The translations under genes and the position numbers were made by a program. The notes under the pieces were generated by a model, which had not been told where the DNA came from, searched no databases, and saw only the letters and a list, made by a program, of their open reading frames with translations. Below are positions 33,811 to 42,699 of a DNA stretch of 64,000 nt, in pieces; the first letter of the stretch is position 1, and every line of letters begins with the position of its first letter. The stretch is from Halobacillus litoralis (lineage in GTDB: Bacteria; Bacillota; Bacilli; Bacillales; Halobacillaceae), in contig NZ_WMEW01000013.1 in the NCBI RefSeq assembly GCF_009856355.1, forward strand, positions 41,064-105,063. Direction: 5' to 3'.

Positions 33811-34347
33811 CTATCCTGATTTAGGATTCCTATCATCGAAATAAGCTTCGATTCTCTGGTCAAGCTCATGGAGACGCCTCAAGGCTTCGCTTTTATCCAT
33901 TTCCTTGTAATGATGAAGCCCCATGGGCTGTTCATCTTTTTCATCAGCCTTTGCGACGACATGTTGAAGCGGTGTTCTTTTTTCATCAAGGCCGAATGGA
34001 AGGTAGCTGTCTGTATGAAGAAGGACGGCAACCGATACTTCCTTCGCTGTCAAACGGTCTTCTCCCAGCCGGATCAGCAGTTTATGAGCTCTTTCCGCCC
34101 CTTTAATGGCATGGATATCATGCCGGCGGTATTCATCGTAATCCCACTTCCCATCCCTGTACCATTCATAGTGCCCCATGTCATGAAGCAGGGCGGACTT
34201 GGCAGCAAGATCAGGATCCACGCCCTTTTCCACTGCCATATCAAAGGCATAACCTGCCACGGTGACCGCGTGATGAATGCCTGAACGCTGAAGATACTTT
34301 TGTGTTATTCTATGCTTAAATACATCTACAAGGGTAACACGACCCAT
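33811..34347 (-). CDS. HD-domain phosphohydrolase
   Basis: 178 aa. Metal-binding HD pair H55-D56 in SALLHDMGHYEW, a preceding His in GIHHAVTV and a later Asp in AVLLHTDSYLP fit a single-domain HD protein. The substrate (nucleotide, or other phosphate ester) cannot be read from sequence. Monocistronic, divergent from the SDR gene. Confidence 0.78.
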   Translation of the reverse strand: MGRVTLVDVFKHRITQKYLQRSGIHHAVTVAGYAFDMAVEKGVDPDLAAKSALLHDMGHYEWYRDGKWDYDEYRRHDIHAIKGAERAHKLLIRLGEDRLTAKEVSVAVLLHTDSYLPFGLDEKRTPLQHVVAKADEKDEQPMGLHHYKEMDKSEALRRLHELDQRIEAYFDDRNPKSG

Positions 34348-34500
34348 ACGATCACCTCCGTCAATTTCAAGCTCCCCCTGAGACTCCGGGCTGCGCGGGA
34401 GAGCTTGTGTTTCCTTTTATTTAAAAAAGCTTATCATGAGGCTTGATTGAGAACAAGGCTTAAAAAGCTGTATCAATTTTACTAAGAAGGTGGACAACCC

Positions 34501-35241
34501 ATGAGCGAACGAAATGAAACCGTCCTTATTACAGGTGCGGCAGCTGGAATCGGTTTTGGAACAGCCGTATATTATGCAGAGAATGGCTGTCAAGTGATCG
34601 GTGTGGACAAGGACCGGGAAAGAGGAAGAAAAGCAATGGAAAACCTTCCCGGTGGCAGAGGCGTCTTCTACTATTGTGATGTCAGTGATCCTCAAAGTAC
34701 CGCCGGACTTTTTAAACAATTGAACGAAGACAACCGCTCCTTTTCCATCCTCATCAATAATGCGGGAGAAAGCACCTTTACATCCCTATTCGAATTGTCC
34801 GTGGAGGATTGGGACCGGATATTGAATACGAACCTCCGCAGTGTCTTCCTCTTTTCCAAGCTTTCAGCAGCCCTTTGGAAGAAGAACGGAACGAAAGGTA
34901 GGATCGTAAATATGGCTTCAACGAGGGCTTTGATGAGTGAACCCGATTCAGAGGCCTACGCAGCAAGCAAAGGCGGTATCACAGCGCTCACTCATGCCCT
35001 GGCCTCTTCCCTGTCTCCCTGGTCCATCCGTGTGAACTGTATCAGCCCGGGCTGGATCCACACGGGGCAGGAAGAACTCACAGAAGCGGATCACGCCCAG
35101 CATTTGTCCAATCGCGTGGGGCATACGACGGATGTGGCGAAAGCCTGCTTCTACCTGACTGATCCGGATAACGACTTTGTAAATGGGGAGAATCTTGTCA
35201 TCGATGGCGGAATGACAAGGAAAATGATGTATGAAGAGTAA
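34501..35241 (+). CDS. Short-chain dehydrogenase/reductase
   Basis: 246 aa classical SDR. TGAAAGIG (11-18) binds NAD(P); NNAG (86-89), catalytic S140 in NMAST, Y153 and K157 in YAASK; VDKDRERG suggests preference set at D36. Closest in feel to FabG or glucose-dehydrogenase-like SDRs, but the substrate is unknown. An AGAAGGTGGACAACCC site precedes it. May be followed on the same transcript by the HPr-like gene. Confidence 0.85.
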   Translation: MSERNETVLITGAAAGIGFGTAVYYAENGCQVIGVDKDRERGRKAMENLPGGRGVFYYCDVSDPQSTAGLFKQLNEDNRSFSILINNAGESTFTSLFELSVEDWDRILNTNLRSVFLFSKLSAALWKKNGTKGRIVNMASTRALMSEPDSEAYAASKGGITALTHALASSLSPWSIRVNCISPGWIHTGQEELTEADHAQHLSNRVGHTTDVAKACFYLTDPDNDFVNGENLVIDGGMTRKMMYEE

Positions 35242-35312
35242 AAGCGTCGATGTTTAGCCTCCTCAGCACCCGGGTAACGTTATATCAACAAACTAATACG
35301 GAGGTGACGACA

Positions 35313-35645
35313 GTGAATGAGCTGTCTTCTTACCAGATTCAATTGAATCGCCCCTTGAAAACAAACGAAATCATGAAGGTGCATCATACCGTTAACCAGC
35401 ACGGGTGCGATCTATACTTCCATCAGAATCAGTTAATTGCAGATGCCGGGCACCTTCCGAAAATGTTGTCCTTTTTCCTTTTTATGAATATAGATGACCC
35501 GTTCGTCCTGATCATTGACGGCCGCTGTGTGGAAGATGTGTACGAGGAGATCACCGCCTTTCTCGATGACACAATCGTCAACAGCGTCTGCCGGAGGAAG
35601 TACAGCTCCTCGATGGTTATGGATGAAACTTCGATCCCTGTCTGA
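35313..35645 (+). CDS. HPr-like fold protein, function unknown
   Basis: 110 aa, GTG start after ACGGAGGTGACGACA. The middle part (HGCDLYFHQNQLIADAGHLPKMLSFF, read in parts, and FVLIIDGRCVEDVYEEITAFL) resembles the beta-alpha pattern of HPr domains, but the H15 phosphorylation motif (GIHARPA) is absent. It is therefore probably not a phosphocarrier. Ends before a strong shared terminator. Confidence 0.5.
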   Translation: MNELSSYQIQLNRPLKTNEIMKVHHTVNQHGCDLYFHQNQLIADAGHLPKMLSFFLFMNIDDPFVLIIDGRCVEDVYEEITAFLDDTIVNSVCRRKYSSSMVMDETSIPV

Positions 35646-35692
35646 CAGGCATACTTACTGCTTCATGCCATTATAATTATCATACAAAACAA

Positions 35693-35733
35693 AGAAGAAC
35701 CCGCTCCTTATACGGAGGCGGGTTCTTCTTTTG
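35693..35733. terminator. Bidirectional terminator between HPr-like and MFS genes
   Basis: AGAAGAACCCGCTCC pairs with GGAGGCGGGTTCTTCT around a short loop, with T-rich flanks in both directions. It covers the end of the convergent MFS gene. Confidence 0.85.
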
Positions 35734-37093
35734 GTGCCGTCTTTCTCGTTTTGTTGTAGTTGAGTTTGAATTGAATCAATCCAAGGGCTATGATGACAGC
35801 AAATACTAAAAAGACGTTACTGTAAATCGCTGTATCCCCATTAAATCCGAGCAGGTTTATGGGCTGGAAGGGATCAAACAGATCAAGGGCTTTTCCGATG
35901 ACCGCCCCGCTTAATGCCCCTGACACGAAGTTCAGGAGATTAAACACGCCCATGCCGACCCCTGTTTCGTTTTTATGAAGCAGGTTGGCCAGGATATCCG
36001 CAGAGGAAGCCTGGACGAGCGGGAAGCTCATGTAGGAAATGATGATGGCTGCGCTCAACACATACGGGTGGGCGCCGACCAGTGTGGAAAGGACAGCAAA
36101 CCCTGTAACCAGCAGGGTTAAGGCAAGGTAAAGGACAAAGGTATTGCCTTTGGAATCGACAAGATTTCCGCCCTTCTGCCCCATCAGGGCCGCACTGACC
36201 GCCCCCGGGAATAGAATAAGACCGATTGTCATCGTATCCATCTGGTAGGCATCCCTGAACATAATCGGAAGCATAAACATCATGCCGAACAAGCAGACGA
36301 CGCCAAGAAAGCTTGTGATAATCGTTGCTGTGTATTTGATATTTTTGAACAAATGAGGCGGGATAAACGGTTCGTCAATGGACTTCATCCGCCATAGATT
36401 CAAGGCAAAGAACAGGATGGAAACAGCGAACAGCCATGTGACCCCAAGCGTAATCCCCAAAAGAAGTGTAGAGATGAAACCTCCGATTAAGGCAGCACCC
36501 ATGTAATCAATATACCCTTTCTTCGCTTCTTCCTGAGGCAGGTTCTTTCTAAGAAACGGCAGTGTTATTATAATCAAGGCCGAAGTCAGAAACAGATAAC
36601 GCCAATCAAGGAACCCGGCGATAAACCCACCGGCAATGGGGCCGATTCCTGATGCAAAAGCCATGACTGAAGATACAATCCCGAGCACTTTTCCCCGTTC
36701 ATTCGGGAAGTAGCGGATCGGAGCAAGGAAAACAAGCGCTGGAATCATGGCACCCCCGAGCGCCTGAATGACACGGGCCAACAGCACCATAGCATAGTTC
36801 TGGGCAAAGAAACCGAACAGAGACCCGGCGGCAAACACCGTAAGCCCGAATGTAATCAATGTCCTGTACGGGTAATAGTCAGCCAATTTGCCGTAAGTAA
36901 GAGCCCCTACAGCATAAACCATAATATATCCAGTCATTACCCAGCTGACTTCTGACGGCATCAACTGGTACGTTTTTGCGATGTCCGGAACGGCAATGTT
37001 AAACATGGTTCCGTTCATGACAGACATCATCATGACCGCACAAAGAGAGATCAGTAATCCCCTCGGATTGCGGACCGTTTGTTTTTCACTCAT
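35708..37093 (-). CDS. MFS drug exporter, 14-helix DHA2 type
   Basis: 461 aa with about 14 membrane segments. Motif A-like GKLADYYPYRTLITFG, and the antiporter motif C in GIGPIAGGFIAGFLDWRYLF. It resembles the Tet(K)/Tet(L) and LmrB type multidrug or metal-tetracycline/H+ (or K+) antiporters. The substrate is not predictable; such proteins also move Na+ and K+ in bacilli. No regulator gene is next to it. Confidence 0.82.
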   Translation of the reverse strand: MSEKQTVRNPRGLLISLCAVMMMSVMNGTMFNIAVPDIAKTYQLMPSEVSWVMTGYIMVYAVGALTYGKLADYYPYRTLITFGLTVFAAGSLFGFFAQNYAMVLLARVIQALGGAMIPALVFLAPIRYFPNERGKVLGIVSSVMAFASGIGPIAGGFIAGFLDWRYLFLTSALIIITLPFLRKNLPQEEAKKGYIDYMGAALIGGFISTLLLGITLGVTWLFAVSILFFALNLWRMKSIDEPFIPPHLFKNIKYTATIITSFLGVVCLFGMMFMLPIMFRDAYQMDTMTIGLILFPGAVSAALMGQKGGNLVDSKGNTFVLYLALTLLVTGFAVLSTLVGAHPYVLSAAIIISYMSFPLVQASSADILANLLHKNETGVGMGVFNLLNFVSGALSGAVIGKALDLFDPFQPINLLGFNGDTAIYSNVFLVFAVIIALGLIQFKLNYNKTRKTAPKEEPASV

Positions 37094-37249
37094 GATCTCT
37101 CCTCCTTTTATTTCGCATTCCGAAATGAATCATACGTGAGTTTATCCGATAAAGCAACGGGGTTGCTCACAAAACATGAAATTTAATTTTTCCAATCATT
37201 CCGATATAATAGAATTGTCTACCAATTTCACGTAAAGGAGCGTGAAGGC

Positions 37250-37816
37250 ATGTACGATATTGGAATCATAGGTGCCGGCCCCGCCGGAGCCAGTGCCGGA
37301 CTGTTTACAGCGAAAGCAGGTAAAAAAACATTAGTCATCGATCATGGAAAAAGCATAACCGCCAAAGCCTGGGTCGAGAACCATTACGGGGTGGATGCCG
37401 TTGAAGGTCCGAAACTCCTTGAAACGGGACAGCAGCAGCTGACGAAATTCGGCGCGAAATTGAAATCAGAAGAAGTCACTGCGATCCATTTTAAGGATGG
37501 CGCTTATTATGAGATTACAACGACGGAAGGAAGCTACCAGGTGGAGCACATCCTTTTTGCCACAGGGATGTCCGTGAAAGCAGCGGAACAGCTCGGTGTG
37601 AAAACAACTGAAGGGACAGAACCACGCGTCGCCAAAATTATCGACACAGATGAGCATGGGCGTACCTCTCTTCCGAAAGCATGGGCAGCAGGAACCGTGG
37701 CCGGAAAAAGTGTTCACACGATTATTACAGCCGGGCACGGGGCAGAAACAGCTGTGAATATCATCAGTCAGTTAAACGGGAAACGCTATGTCGATCACGA
37801 CATTTTAAAGGATTGA
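37250..37816 (+). CDS. Half-size FAD-binding, thioredoxin-reductase-like protein
   Basis: 188 aa. N-terminal GxGxxA/G motif in IGIIGAGPAGASAGLF and C-terminal FAD segment PKAWAAGTVAGKSVHTIITAGHGAETAV (in parts) are those of thioredoxin reductases. The NADPH domain and the CxxC redox pair of the normal 310-aa enzyme are missing. It starts and ends cleanly with its own site (AAAGGAGCGTGAAGGC) and terminator, so it is a compact protein rather than a broken gene. Role unknown. Confidence 0.7.
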   Translation: MYDIGIIGAGPAGASAGLFTAKAGKKTLVIDHGKSITAKAWVENHYGVDAVEGPKLLETGQQQLTKFGAKLKSEEVTAIHFKDGAYYEITTTEGSYQVEHILFATGMSVKAAEQLGVKTTEGTEPRVAKIIDTDEHGRTSLPKAWAAGTVAGKSVHTIITAGHGAETAVNIISQLNGKRYVDHDILKD

Positions 37817-37823
37817 GCAATAG

Positions 37824-37865
37824 AGAACCCCACCGCTCTGCACAGGCGGTGGGGTTCTTTTATTT
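37824..37865. terminator. Bidirectional terminator between FAD protein and betaine transporter
   Basis: AGAACCCCACCGC pairs with GCGGTGGGGTTCT around TCTGCACAG, with TTTTA after it. It reaches the stop codon of the convergent transporter gene. Confidence 0.85.
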
Positions 37866-39383
37866 ATCTTTTTGTGGAGGATGGAACCGGCCGACGCCCA
37901 GCTCTCTCCCCTCCTTATAGATCGCTTTGATGAAACTGAACACCATCAGCAGCATTATAATGGAAAACGGCAGAGCAGCGATGATCATCGTGTTCTGCAG
38001 AGCCTGCAGCCCTCCGGTATACAGCAGGGCGACTGCGGTTGCGGAAAGAAGCACGCCCCACGTCAGCTTAATGGAGGTGCCCGGTGTTTCCGATCCACCT
38101 GTCGTCATCATGCCAAGGACAAAAGTTCCTGAGTCTGCGGAGGTAATGAAAAATGTCGCCACAAGCGTCATCGCAATGATTGAAGCAATCCAGCCAAGCG
38201 GAAGGTTTTCAAAAACACCGAACAAGGATTCTTCAGCAGCCAGCTCCGATATCATACGCAGACCGCTGTGCTCCATATCAATCGCCGTTCCCCCGAATGT
38301 GGAAAACCACAGGAACCCGATGATCGATGGAACAACCAAGACCGTAAAGACAAATTCCCTGATCGTCCGGCCTCTGGAAACTCTGGCTATGAAAACGCCG
38401 ACAAACGGACTCCAGGCAATCCACCATGCCCAGTAGAACAACGTCCACGCGTCAATCCAGTCTCTCGTATCCGCGTTTAATGGAGCGATCCGGAAGCTCA
38501 TCATCGGCAGATTCTGTACATACGTCCCAATCGAGTTCGTAAATAAGTTTAGAATAAACATGGTCGGTCCGAGGATGAAGACGAGCAGAAACAACAGGCC
38601 GGCCAGACCCATGTTGGCATTACTGAGAATTTTAATTCCTTTCCCAAGCCCTGACCAGGCGGAAATCATAAACAGGACCGTCACGACAGCAATGATTATA
38701 AACTGGACGAGAATGCCTGAAGGAAGATCGAACAAATAGGAAAGCCCTCCGTTAATCTGAACCGCACCAAATCCAAGCGTCGTTGCGACCCCGATCACCG
38801 TGGCCACAACAGCCAGAATATCGATGACCTGACCGAAGATGCCCCGCGCAGCCTTCTCCCCCACCAAAGGCTTCAGTGTCGCACTGATCAGACCCGGCTG
38901 TTCATGACGGAAATTAAAATAAGCGAGCACGAGGGCGACAATGCCGTAAATCGCCCAGGCATGAATCCCCCAGTGAAAGTACGTAAATCTCATAGCATCC
39001 TTAATCGCCTGCTCCGTTCCGGTCTGCCCCGTCGGTGAACTGACCGCGTAATGGCTGATCGGCTCAGCGGTTCCCCAGAATACCAGCCCGATGCCCATCC
39101 CGGCACTGAACAGCATTGCAATCCAGGTCGGACGGGAGAACTCCGGTTGATCGTCCTTTTTTCCAAGCTTGATCCTTCCCAGCGGCGTCACTAAGAAAGA
39201 TAGACAGACGAGAAGGAATAACGTAACAACAATCAAGTAATACCACCCAAGGGTGTTGGCAATCAGCGTTTTTATCGATGAAGTCATCTGTTCGAGCGCA
39301 TCCGGCCATACGACGCCGAACACAACCAGTACCAGCATAATTGCCGCGGATACCTTAAACACCATGTTGTATTTTTTCAGCAA
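37860..39383 (-). CDS. BCCT-family glycine betaine transporter (OpuD/BetH type)
   Basis: About 507 aa, 12 membrane helices. It has the family segments FSAGMGIGLVFWGTAEP and WTLFYWAWWIAWSPFVGVFIARVSRGRT (in parts), which contain the tryptophan-lined betaine site. Na+-coupled uptake of glycine betaine or related solutes in response to salt. I prefer a TTG start (LLKKYNMVFK) that lies 9-10 bases after GGGAGGAG; a GTG 11 codons upstream has no ribosome binding site. Fits a halophile lifestyle. Confidence 0.88.
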   Translation of the reverse strand: MLKKYNMVFKVSAAIMLVLVVFGVVWPDALEQMTSSIKTLIANTLGWYYLIVVTLFLLVCLSFLVTPLGRIKLGKKDDQPEFSRPTWIAMLFSAGMGIGLVFWGTAEPISHYAVSSPTGQTGTEQAIKDAMRFTYFHWGIHAWAIYGIVALVLAYFNFRHEQPGLISATLKPLVGEKAARGIFGQVIDILAVVATVIGVATTLGFGAVQINGGLSYLFDLPSGILVQFIIIAVVTVLFMISAWSGLGKGIKILSNANMGLAGLLFLLVFILGPTMFILNLFTNSIGTYVQNLPMMSFRIAPLNADTRDWIDAWTLFYWAWWIAWSPFVGVFIARVSRGRTIREFVFTVLVVPSIIGFLWFSTFGGTAIDMEHSGLRMISELAAEESLFGVFENLPLGWIASIIAMTLVATFFITSADSGTFVLGMMTTGGSETPGTSIKLTWGVLLSATAVALLYTGGLQALQNTMIIAALPFSIIMLLMVFSFIKAIYKEGRELGVGRFHPPQKDK

Positions 39384-39531
39384 CGGGAATGCTCCTCCCT
39401 GTATTTGATCAGTCACGTATAGTATCCAACGGCTGGTTTTTCTTATTCTTTCAAAAGGAAAGTTGTGTTTTCATTCATGACCTGTCAGACTAAGGAAGGA
39501 GATTGCTTAATAGAAAGTGCAGGTGAACGAA

Positions 39532-39912
39532 ATGATTGAAATACGGACTTCCACACTGGAAGACGATGAAATGGGCCGCGGAATGTTTGCCGTCCGTGAT
39601 ATTCAGAAAGATGAATTGATCCACAGGGCTCCTGTGATTCCTTACCCGAACGAAGAGCATGTGCATATTGAAAAAACGATGCTCGCTGATTATGCCTTCG
39701 AATACGGGGAGAATCATACCGCCTTCGTCCTTGGATACGGGATGATGTTCAACCATTCTTATAAACCGAACGCCAATTATGTCATTAATTTTGATACGCA
39801 TACGTTTGACTTTTATGCTCATACAGATATTAAAGCGGATGAAGAAATCTTCATTAACTATAACGGCTTCGTCGATGATGATGAGCTGCTCTGGTTTGAT
39901 CAGGAAGAATAA
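39532..39912 (+). CDS. SET-domain protein
   Basis: 126 aa. The SET-fold motifs are visible: GRGMFAVRDIQKDELIHRAPVI, MMFNHSYKPNANY (the N-H-S cofactor motif) and DEEIFINYNGF with its tyrosine. Eukaryote-type SET proteins are lysine methyltransferases; small bacterial ones are poorly studied. The start was chosen at ATG after GCAGGTGAACGAA. Single gene with its own terminator. Confidence 0.82.
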   Translation: MIEIRTSTLEDDEMGRGMFAVRDIQKDELIHRAPVIPYPNEEHVHIEKTMLADYAFEYGENHTAFVLGYGMMFNHSYKPNANYVINFDTHTFDFYAHTDIKADEEIFINYNGFVDDDELLWFDQEE

Positions 39913-39913
39913 T

Positions 39914-39948
39914 CAAAAGCGCCTGGAGTTATCTCCAGGCGCTTTTTC
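39914..39948 (+). terminator. Terminator after SET-domain gene
   Basis: AAAGCGCCTGGAG-TTAT-CTCCAGGCGCTTT followed by TTCA. Strong stem. Confidence 0.85.
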
Positions 39949-39950
39949 AT

Positions 39951-40004
39951 TCAGCGGGGGCGGCGTTCTTCGATATCGATGGAGATTTCCAAAGGGTTAA
40001 ACAT
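39951..40004 (-). CDS. Possible 17-aa peptide
   Basis: MFNPLEISIDIEERRPR, preceded by AAAGGAGATGAAAGC, a good ribosome binding site. Short enough to be chance, but the site is clear and there is no other gene in this gap. Confidence 0.4.
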   Translation of the reverse strand: MFNPLEISIDIEERRPR

Positions 40005-40094
40005 GCTTTCATCTCCTTTGTTTATTTGATTATCTCCAGTATAGAACGCGCCCCTTTTTTTCTTAACGGTCACAGGAGTGAACTTCTCTCCTCC

Positions 40095-40131
40095 TTAAGA
40101 CGGAAAAAAGACGGAGATCCCCTCTCCGCCT
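40095..40131 (-). terminator. Terminator after corA
   Basis: GGCGGAGAGGGGATCTCCGTC hairpin followed by TTTTTTCC on the minus strand. Confidence 0.75.
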
Positions 40132-40136
40132 CTGTT

Positions 40137-41087
40137 TCAATCAAACCAGCCTTTATTCTTGAACCAGAAGAACATCCCTGCAGCTACGCCGATCATAATG
40201 ATCCAGACGATGAGATAGCTGTACTGGAAACCAAGCTCCGGCATATGCTGAAAGTTCATGCCATACACACCGACGATGAATGTCAGCGGCATGAAGATCA
40301 CGCTGATGACGGTCAGAATCTGCATGGTCCTGTTCGTTTCATGGGAGTTCAGGGACATATAGCTGTCCCTGATATCCTGGGTCATTTCCCTGTTGGACAA
40401 AATCATATCCGCGACTTTGATCAAGTGGTCATGGATATCCGCGAAGTATTCCCTCCGCTCAAACACCCCGTCCAAATGGTGAGAGTTCAATATGCGGTAC
40501 AGGAGGTCCCGCATCGGGTGGACCGTCTGTCTTAAAGTCAGCAGTTCCCCCCTCCTGTCAAACAACTGCTCCAGCAGTGTTTCCATCGACAGGTTTTTCG
40601 TATTGTCCTCAATATCATTGATATGATCCTCAATGTTATAGATAATGGGGAAGTAGTTGTCGACGACTTTATCCAGAATCTGATGAAAAATATAATACTC
40701 ATCCACCTGCGTAAAGTCGCGTGTCCGTTTTACAATATTATGCGCCTGATCCAGTGGACCGTTCTTTTCTTTATGAAAAGTGACGATGGAACATTCCCCG
40801 AGAAAAATGTCCACTTCCTTCCGCTCCAGCGTCCGGCTGTCCACTGAATGGATGACGAGAAACGTATGGTCGTCATAATAATCCAGCTTCGGACGCTGCA
40901 GTCCATGCAGACAATCCTCCACGGCGAGTGGGTGAAAGTGGAAGTCGGACTCCAAACGTTTCACTTCGTCTTCCGTCGGAGCTTCAAAATCCACCCAGTA
41001 CCAATCCCAATGTTGATTGTGAAGGTCATCCACAGACAACCCTTCTTTCAGACCGTTTTCTTTTGAATAGGCCATGACTTGAATCAT
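40137..41087 (-). CDS. corA: CorA-type Mg2+/Co2+ transporter
   Basis: 316 aa. A large cytosolic N-terminal domain (1-about 250) with long helices, then two C-terminal membrane helices with the signature VYGMNF before the second helix. Forms pentameric channels for magnesium or other divalent cations. Closest to the CorA/YfjQ group of Bacillus. Single gene. Confidence 0.9.
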   Translation of the reverse strand: MIQVMAYSKENGLKEGLSVDDLHNQHWDWYWVDFEAPTEDEVKRLESDFHFHPLAVEDCLHGLQRPKLDYYDDHTFLVIHSVDSRTLERKEVDIFLGECSIVTFHKEKNGPLDQAHNIVKRTRDFTQVDEYYIFHQILDKVVDNYFPIIYNIEDHINDIEDNTKNLSMETLLEQLFDRRGELLTLRQTVHPMRDLLYRILNSHHLDGVFERREYFADIHDHLIKVADMILSNREMTQDIRDSYMSLNSHETNRTMQILTVISVIFMPLTFIVGVYGMNFQHMPELGFQYSYLIVWIIMIGVAAGMFFWFKNKGWFD

Positions 41088-41205
41088 CTTCTCACCTGCC
41101 CTGCTTATGTACGTTTCCCTATTTTAATTCCACACCTCCATTTTTTCAAACAAGCTCTTCGAATTATGGTACGATGGAAAAAAGTGTGATCGGAGGGGGA
41201 TACGC

Positions 41206-41781
41206 TTGCCAAAGCTGAAAAAGCCGTTAAAACTGACCACCAGCCTTGTTACATTAAGAAGCATTGAAGAAGAAGATATACCCGTTCTCTACCCATTAAT
41301 ATATGGAAAAAATGCGGAATGGAAAAAGTGGGATGCTCCTTATTATCCCCTTGAGCCCCATACGATGGACAGCTACAGAAGTCATGAGTACGCCAGAAAG
41401 CGGCGTCTGGCCCCTGATGAGCCCGACTCCCGGCTGCTCATCGAAGTGGATGGGATCATTATCGGCACGGTTTCCTATTACTGGGAACACAAACCCTCTC
41501 TATGGCTTGAAGTCGGCATCGGGATTTATAACCCCGCCTACTGGAACGGCGGTTACGGATCCGAAGCGCTCAAGCTGTGGATCGGTTATTTATTCCAAAC
41601 CCTTCCCCTTGCCCGGGTGGGGCTTACCACGTGGTCGCGGAATGAACGGATGATGCGGGTCGGGGAGAAACTTGGAATGAAAATAGAGGGAAGAATGCGG
41701 AAAGTGCGTATATATCAAGGGGAATACTACGACTCCATCCGCATGGGCGTCCTCCGGGAAGAGTGGCATCAGCAGGTATGA
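41206..41781 (+). CDS. GNAT acetyltransferase, RimJ/RimL type
   Basis: 191 aa, TTG start after GATCGGAGGGGGATACGC. GNAT motifs: LVTLRSIEEEDI at the N-terminus, EVGIGIYNPAYWNGGYGSEAL (acetyl-CoA loop, with NGGYGSEA), and LTTWSRNERMMRVGEKLGM. The substrate is unknown. Overlaps the start of the next gene (ATGA). Confidence 0.82.
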   Translation: MPKLKKPLKLTTSLVTLRSIEEEDIPVLYPLIYGKNAEWKKWDAPYYPLEPHTMDSYRSHEYARKRRLAPDEPDSRLLIEVDGIIIGTVSYYWEHKPSLWLEVGIGIYNPAYWNGGYGSEALKLWIGYLFQTLPLARVGLTTWSRNERMMRVGEKLGMKIEGRMRKVRIYQGEYYDSIRMGVLREEWHQQV

Positions 41782-42314
41782 ACCGATGGAAACTCATCAG
41801 TGCTCTTCTTCTTTTTACGACGCTTATCTCGTCCTTCCTGGCTTTTAACTTCAGCCGTGCAGATGAAGTCGATGAATTTTCAGCTGCCGCCGCGGATTCT
41901 CTTGTCAAGGAGCTCCCCTACGTGTTCGATGATCTGATTGTCAGTTTCGAATCCTATCACAAAGAACCTTCTGAAGATACGGAAGCACAGATAAAAAACG
42001 CCCTTTTAACAAAAAGCCTCCAGCGGTTGACCGGAAATCAGCGCCTCCTTAGTACGGCCGAGCGTTCCTCTCTGCTTGAAAAAGGCTGGTTCAATGATTA
42101 CACTCACACCCTGTTCACTCTGCACGGAATCATCACCGATCATTCCTTTGAACAGAAGACAGAAGAAAACAGTCAAGCATTCATTGAGGCGCTGCGCATG
42201 TTAAAGGAAGAGGTCGAAACGATCGTCAACGACCCCGCTTTTTCCATAGAGGATCGTTCCAAGCTGGACGAGCTGACAACAACCATCCAGCAGTTTAATG
42301 AAAACCACCGTTGA
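41778..42314 (+). CDS. Hypothetical secreted or membrane-anchored helical protein
   Basis: 178 aa. N-terminal hydrophobic segment MNRWKLISALLLFTTLISSFLAF without a lipobox, then an acidic all-helical domain (repeated E/D, KELPYVFDDLIVSFESY). Coupled to the acetyltransferase gene. No family recognised. Terminator about 120 bases downstream. Confidence 0.65.
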   Translation: MNRWKLISALLLFTTLISSFLAFNFSRADEVDEFSAAAADSLVKELPYVFDDLIVSFESYHKEPSEDTEAQIKNALLTKSLQRLTGNQRLLSTAERSSLLEKGWFNDYTHTLFTLHGIITDHSFEQKTEENSQAFIEALRMLKEEVETIVNDPAFSIEDRSKLDELTTTIQQFNENHR

Positions 42315-42434
42315 GAAAATTCTTTACAGTCATGGTTACGGATCAGTAGTGACCCGGCCGGAGGACTACGCAGCCCTGTCTGCGGCACCTGAGTGGTGTG
42401 AGTACCCAATGACCAGCATTTTCTCCAGATTCGA

Positions 42435-42466
42435 AAAAGCTCCCGTAAAGGGAGCTTTTTTTGTCT
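42435..42466 (+). terminator. Terminator downstream of 41778 gene
   Basis: AAAGCTCCC-GTAAA-GGGAGCTTTTTTT. The remaining 230 bases before the PepSY gene hold no gene I can support. Confidence 0.8.
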
Positions 42467-42699
42467 GTTCAGTGACGATTGTATGACAGGAAACGCACAA
42501 TCCCCTCTCCTTTTCCATAATCATCCAATTCCGTTTGCCTGAGAATCTTATTTTTTTATACGATTATGGATGCTGATCATTTCTTTAAGGTTTTCCACAG
42601 TGCTTTATCAATTGGAATGATCCATGGAGGGCTTTTATCCGTTCACTTTACACAACACGAACAATCGGATACTACATAACTGTTGAAGGAGACGTAACG

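Noticed and set aside
33626..33844. 72-codon plus-strand frame between the double terminator and the HD gene
   Set aside because: No ribosome binding site, odd composition (many Cys, Phe and Ser), and overlap with the end of the HD gene.
27400..34400. CRISPR array or phage remnants in the region of small genes
   Set aside because: No regularly spaced repeats, no cas, integrase or phage structural genes are visible.
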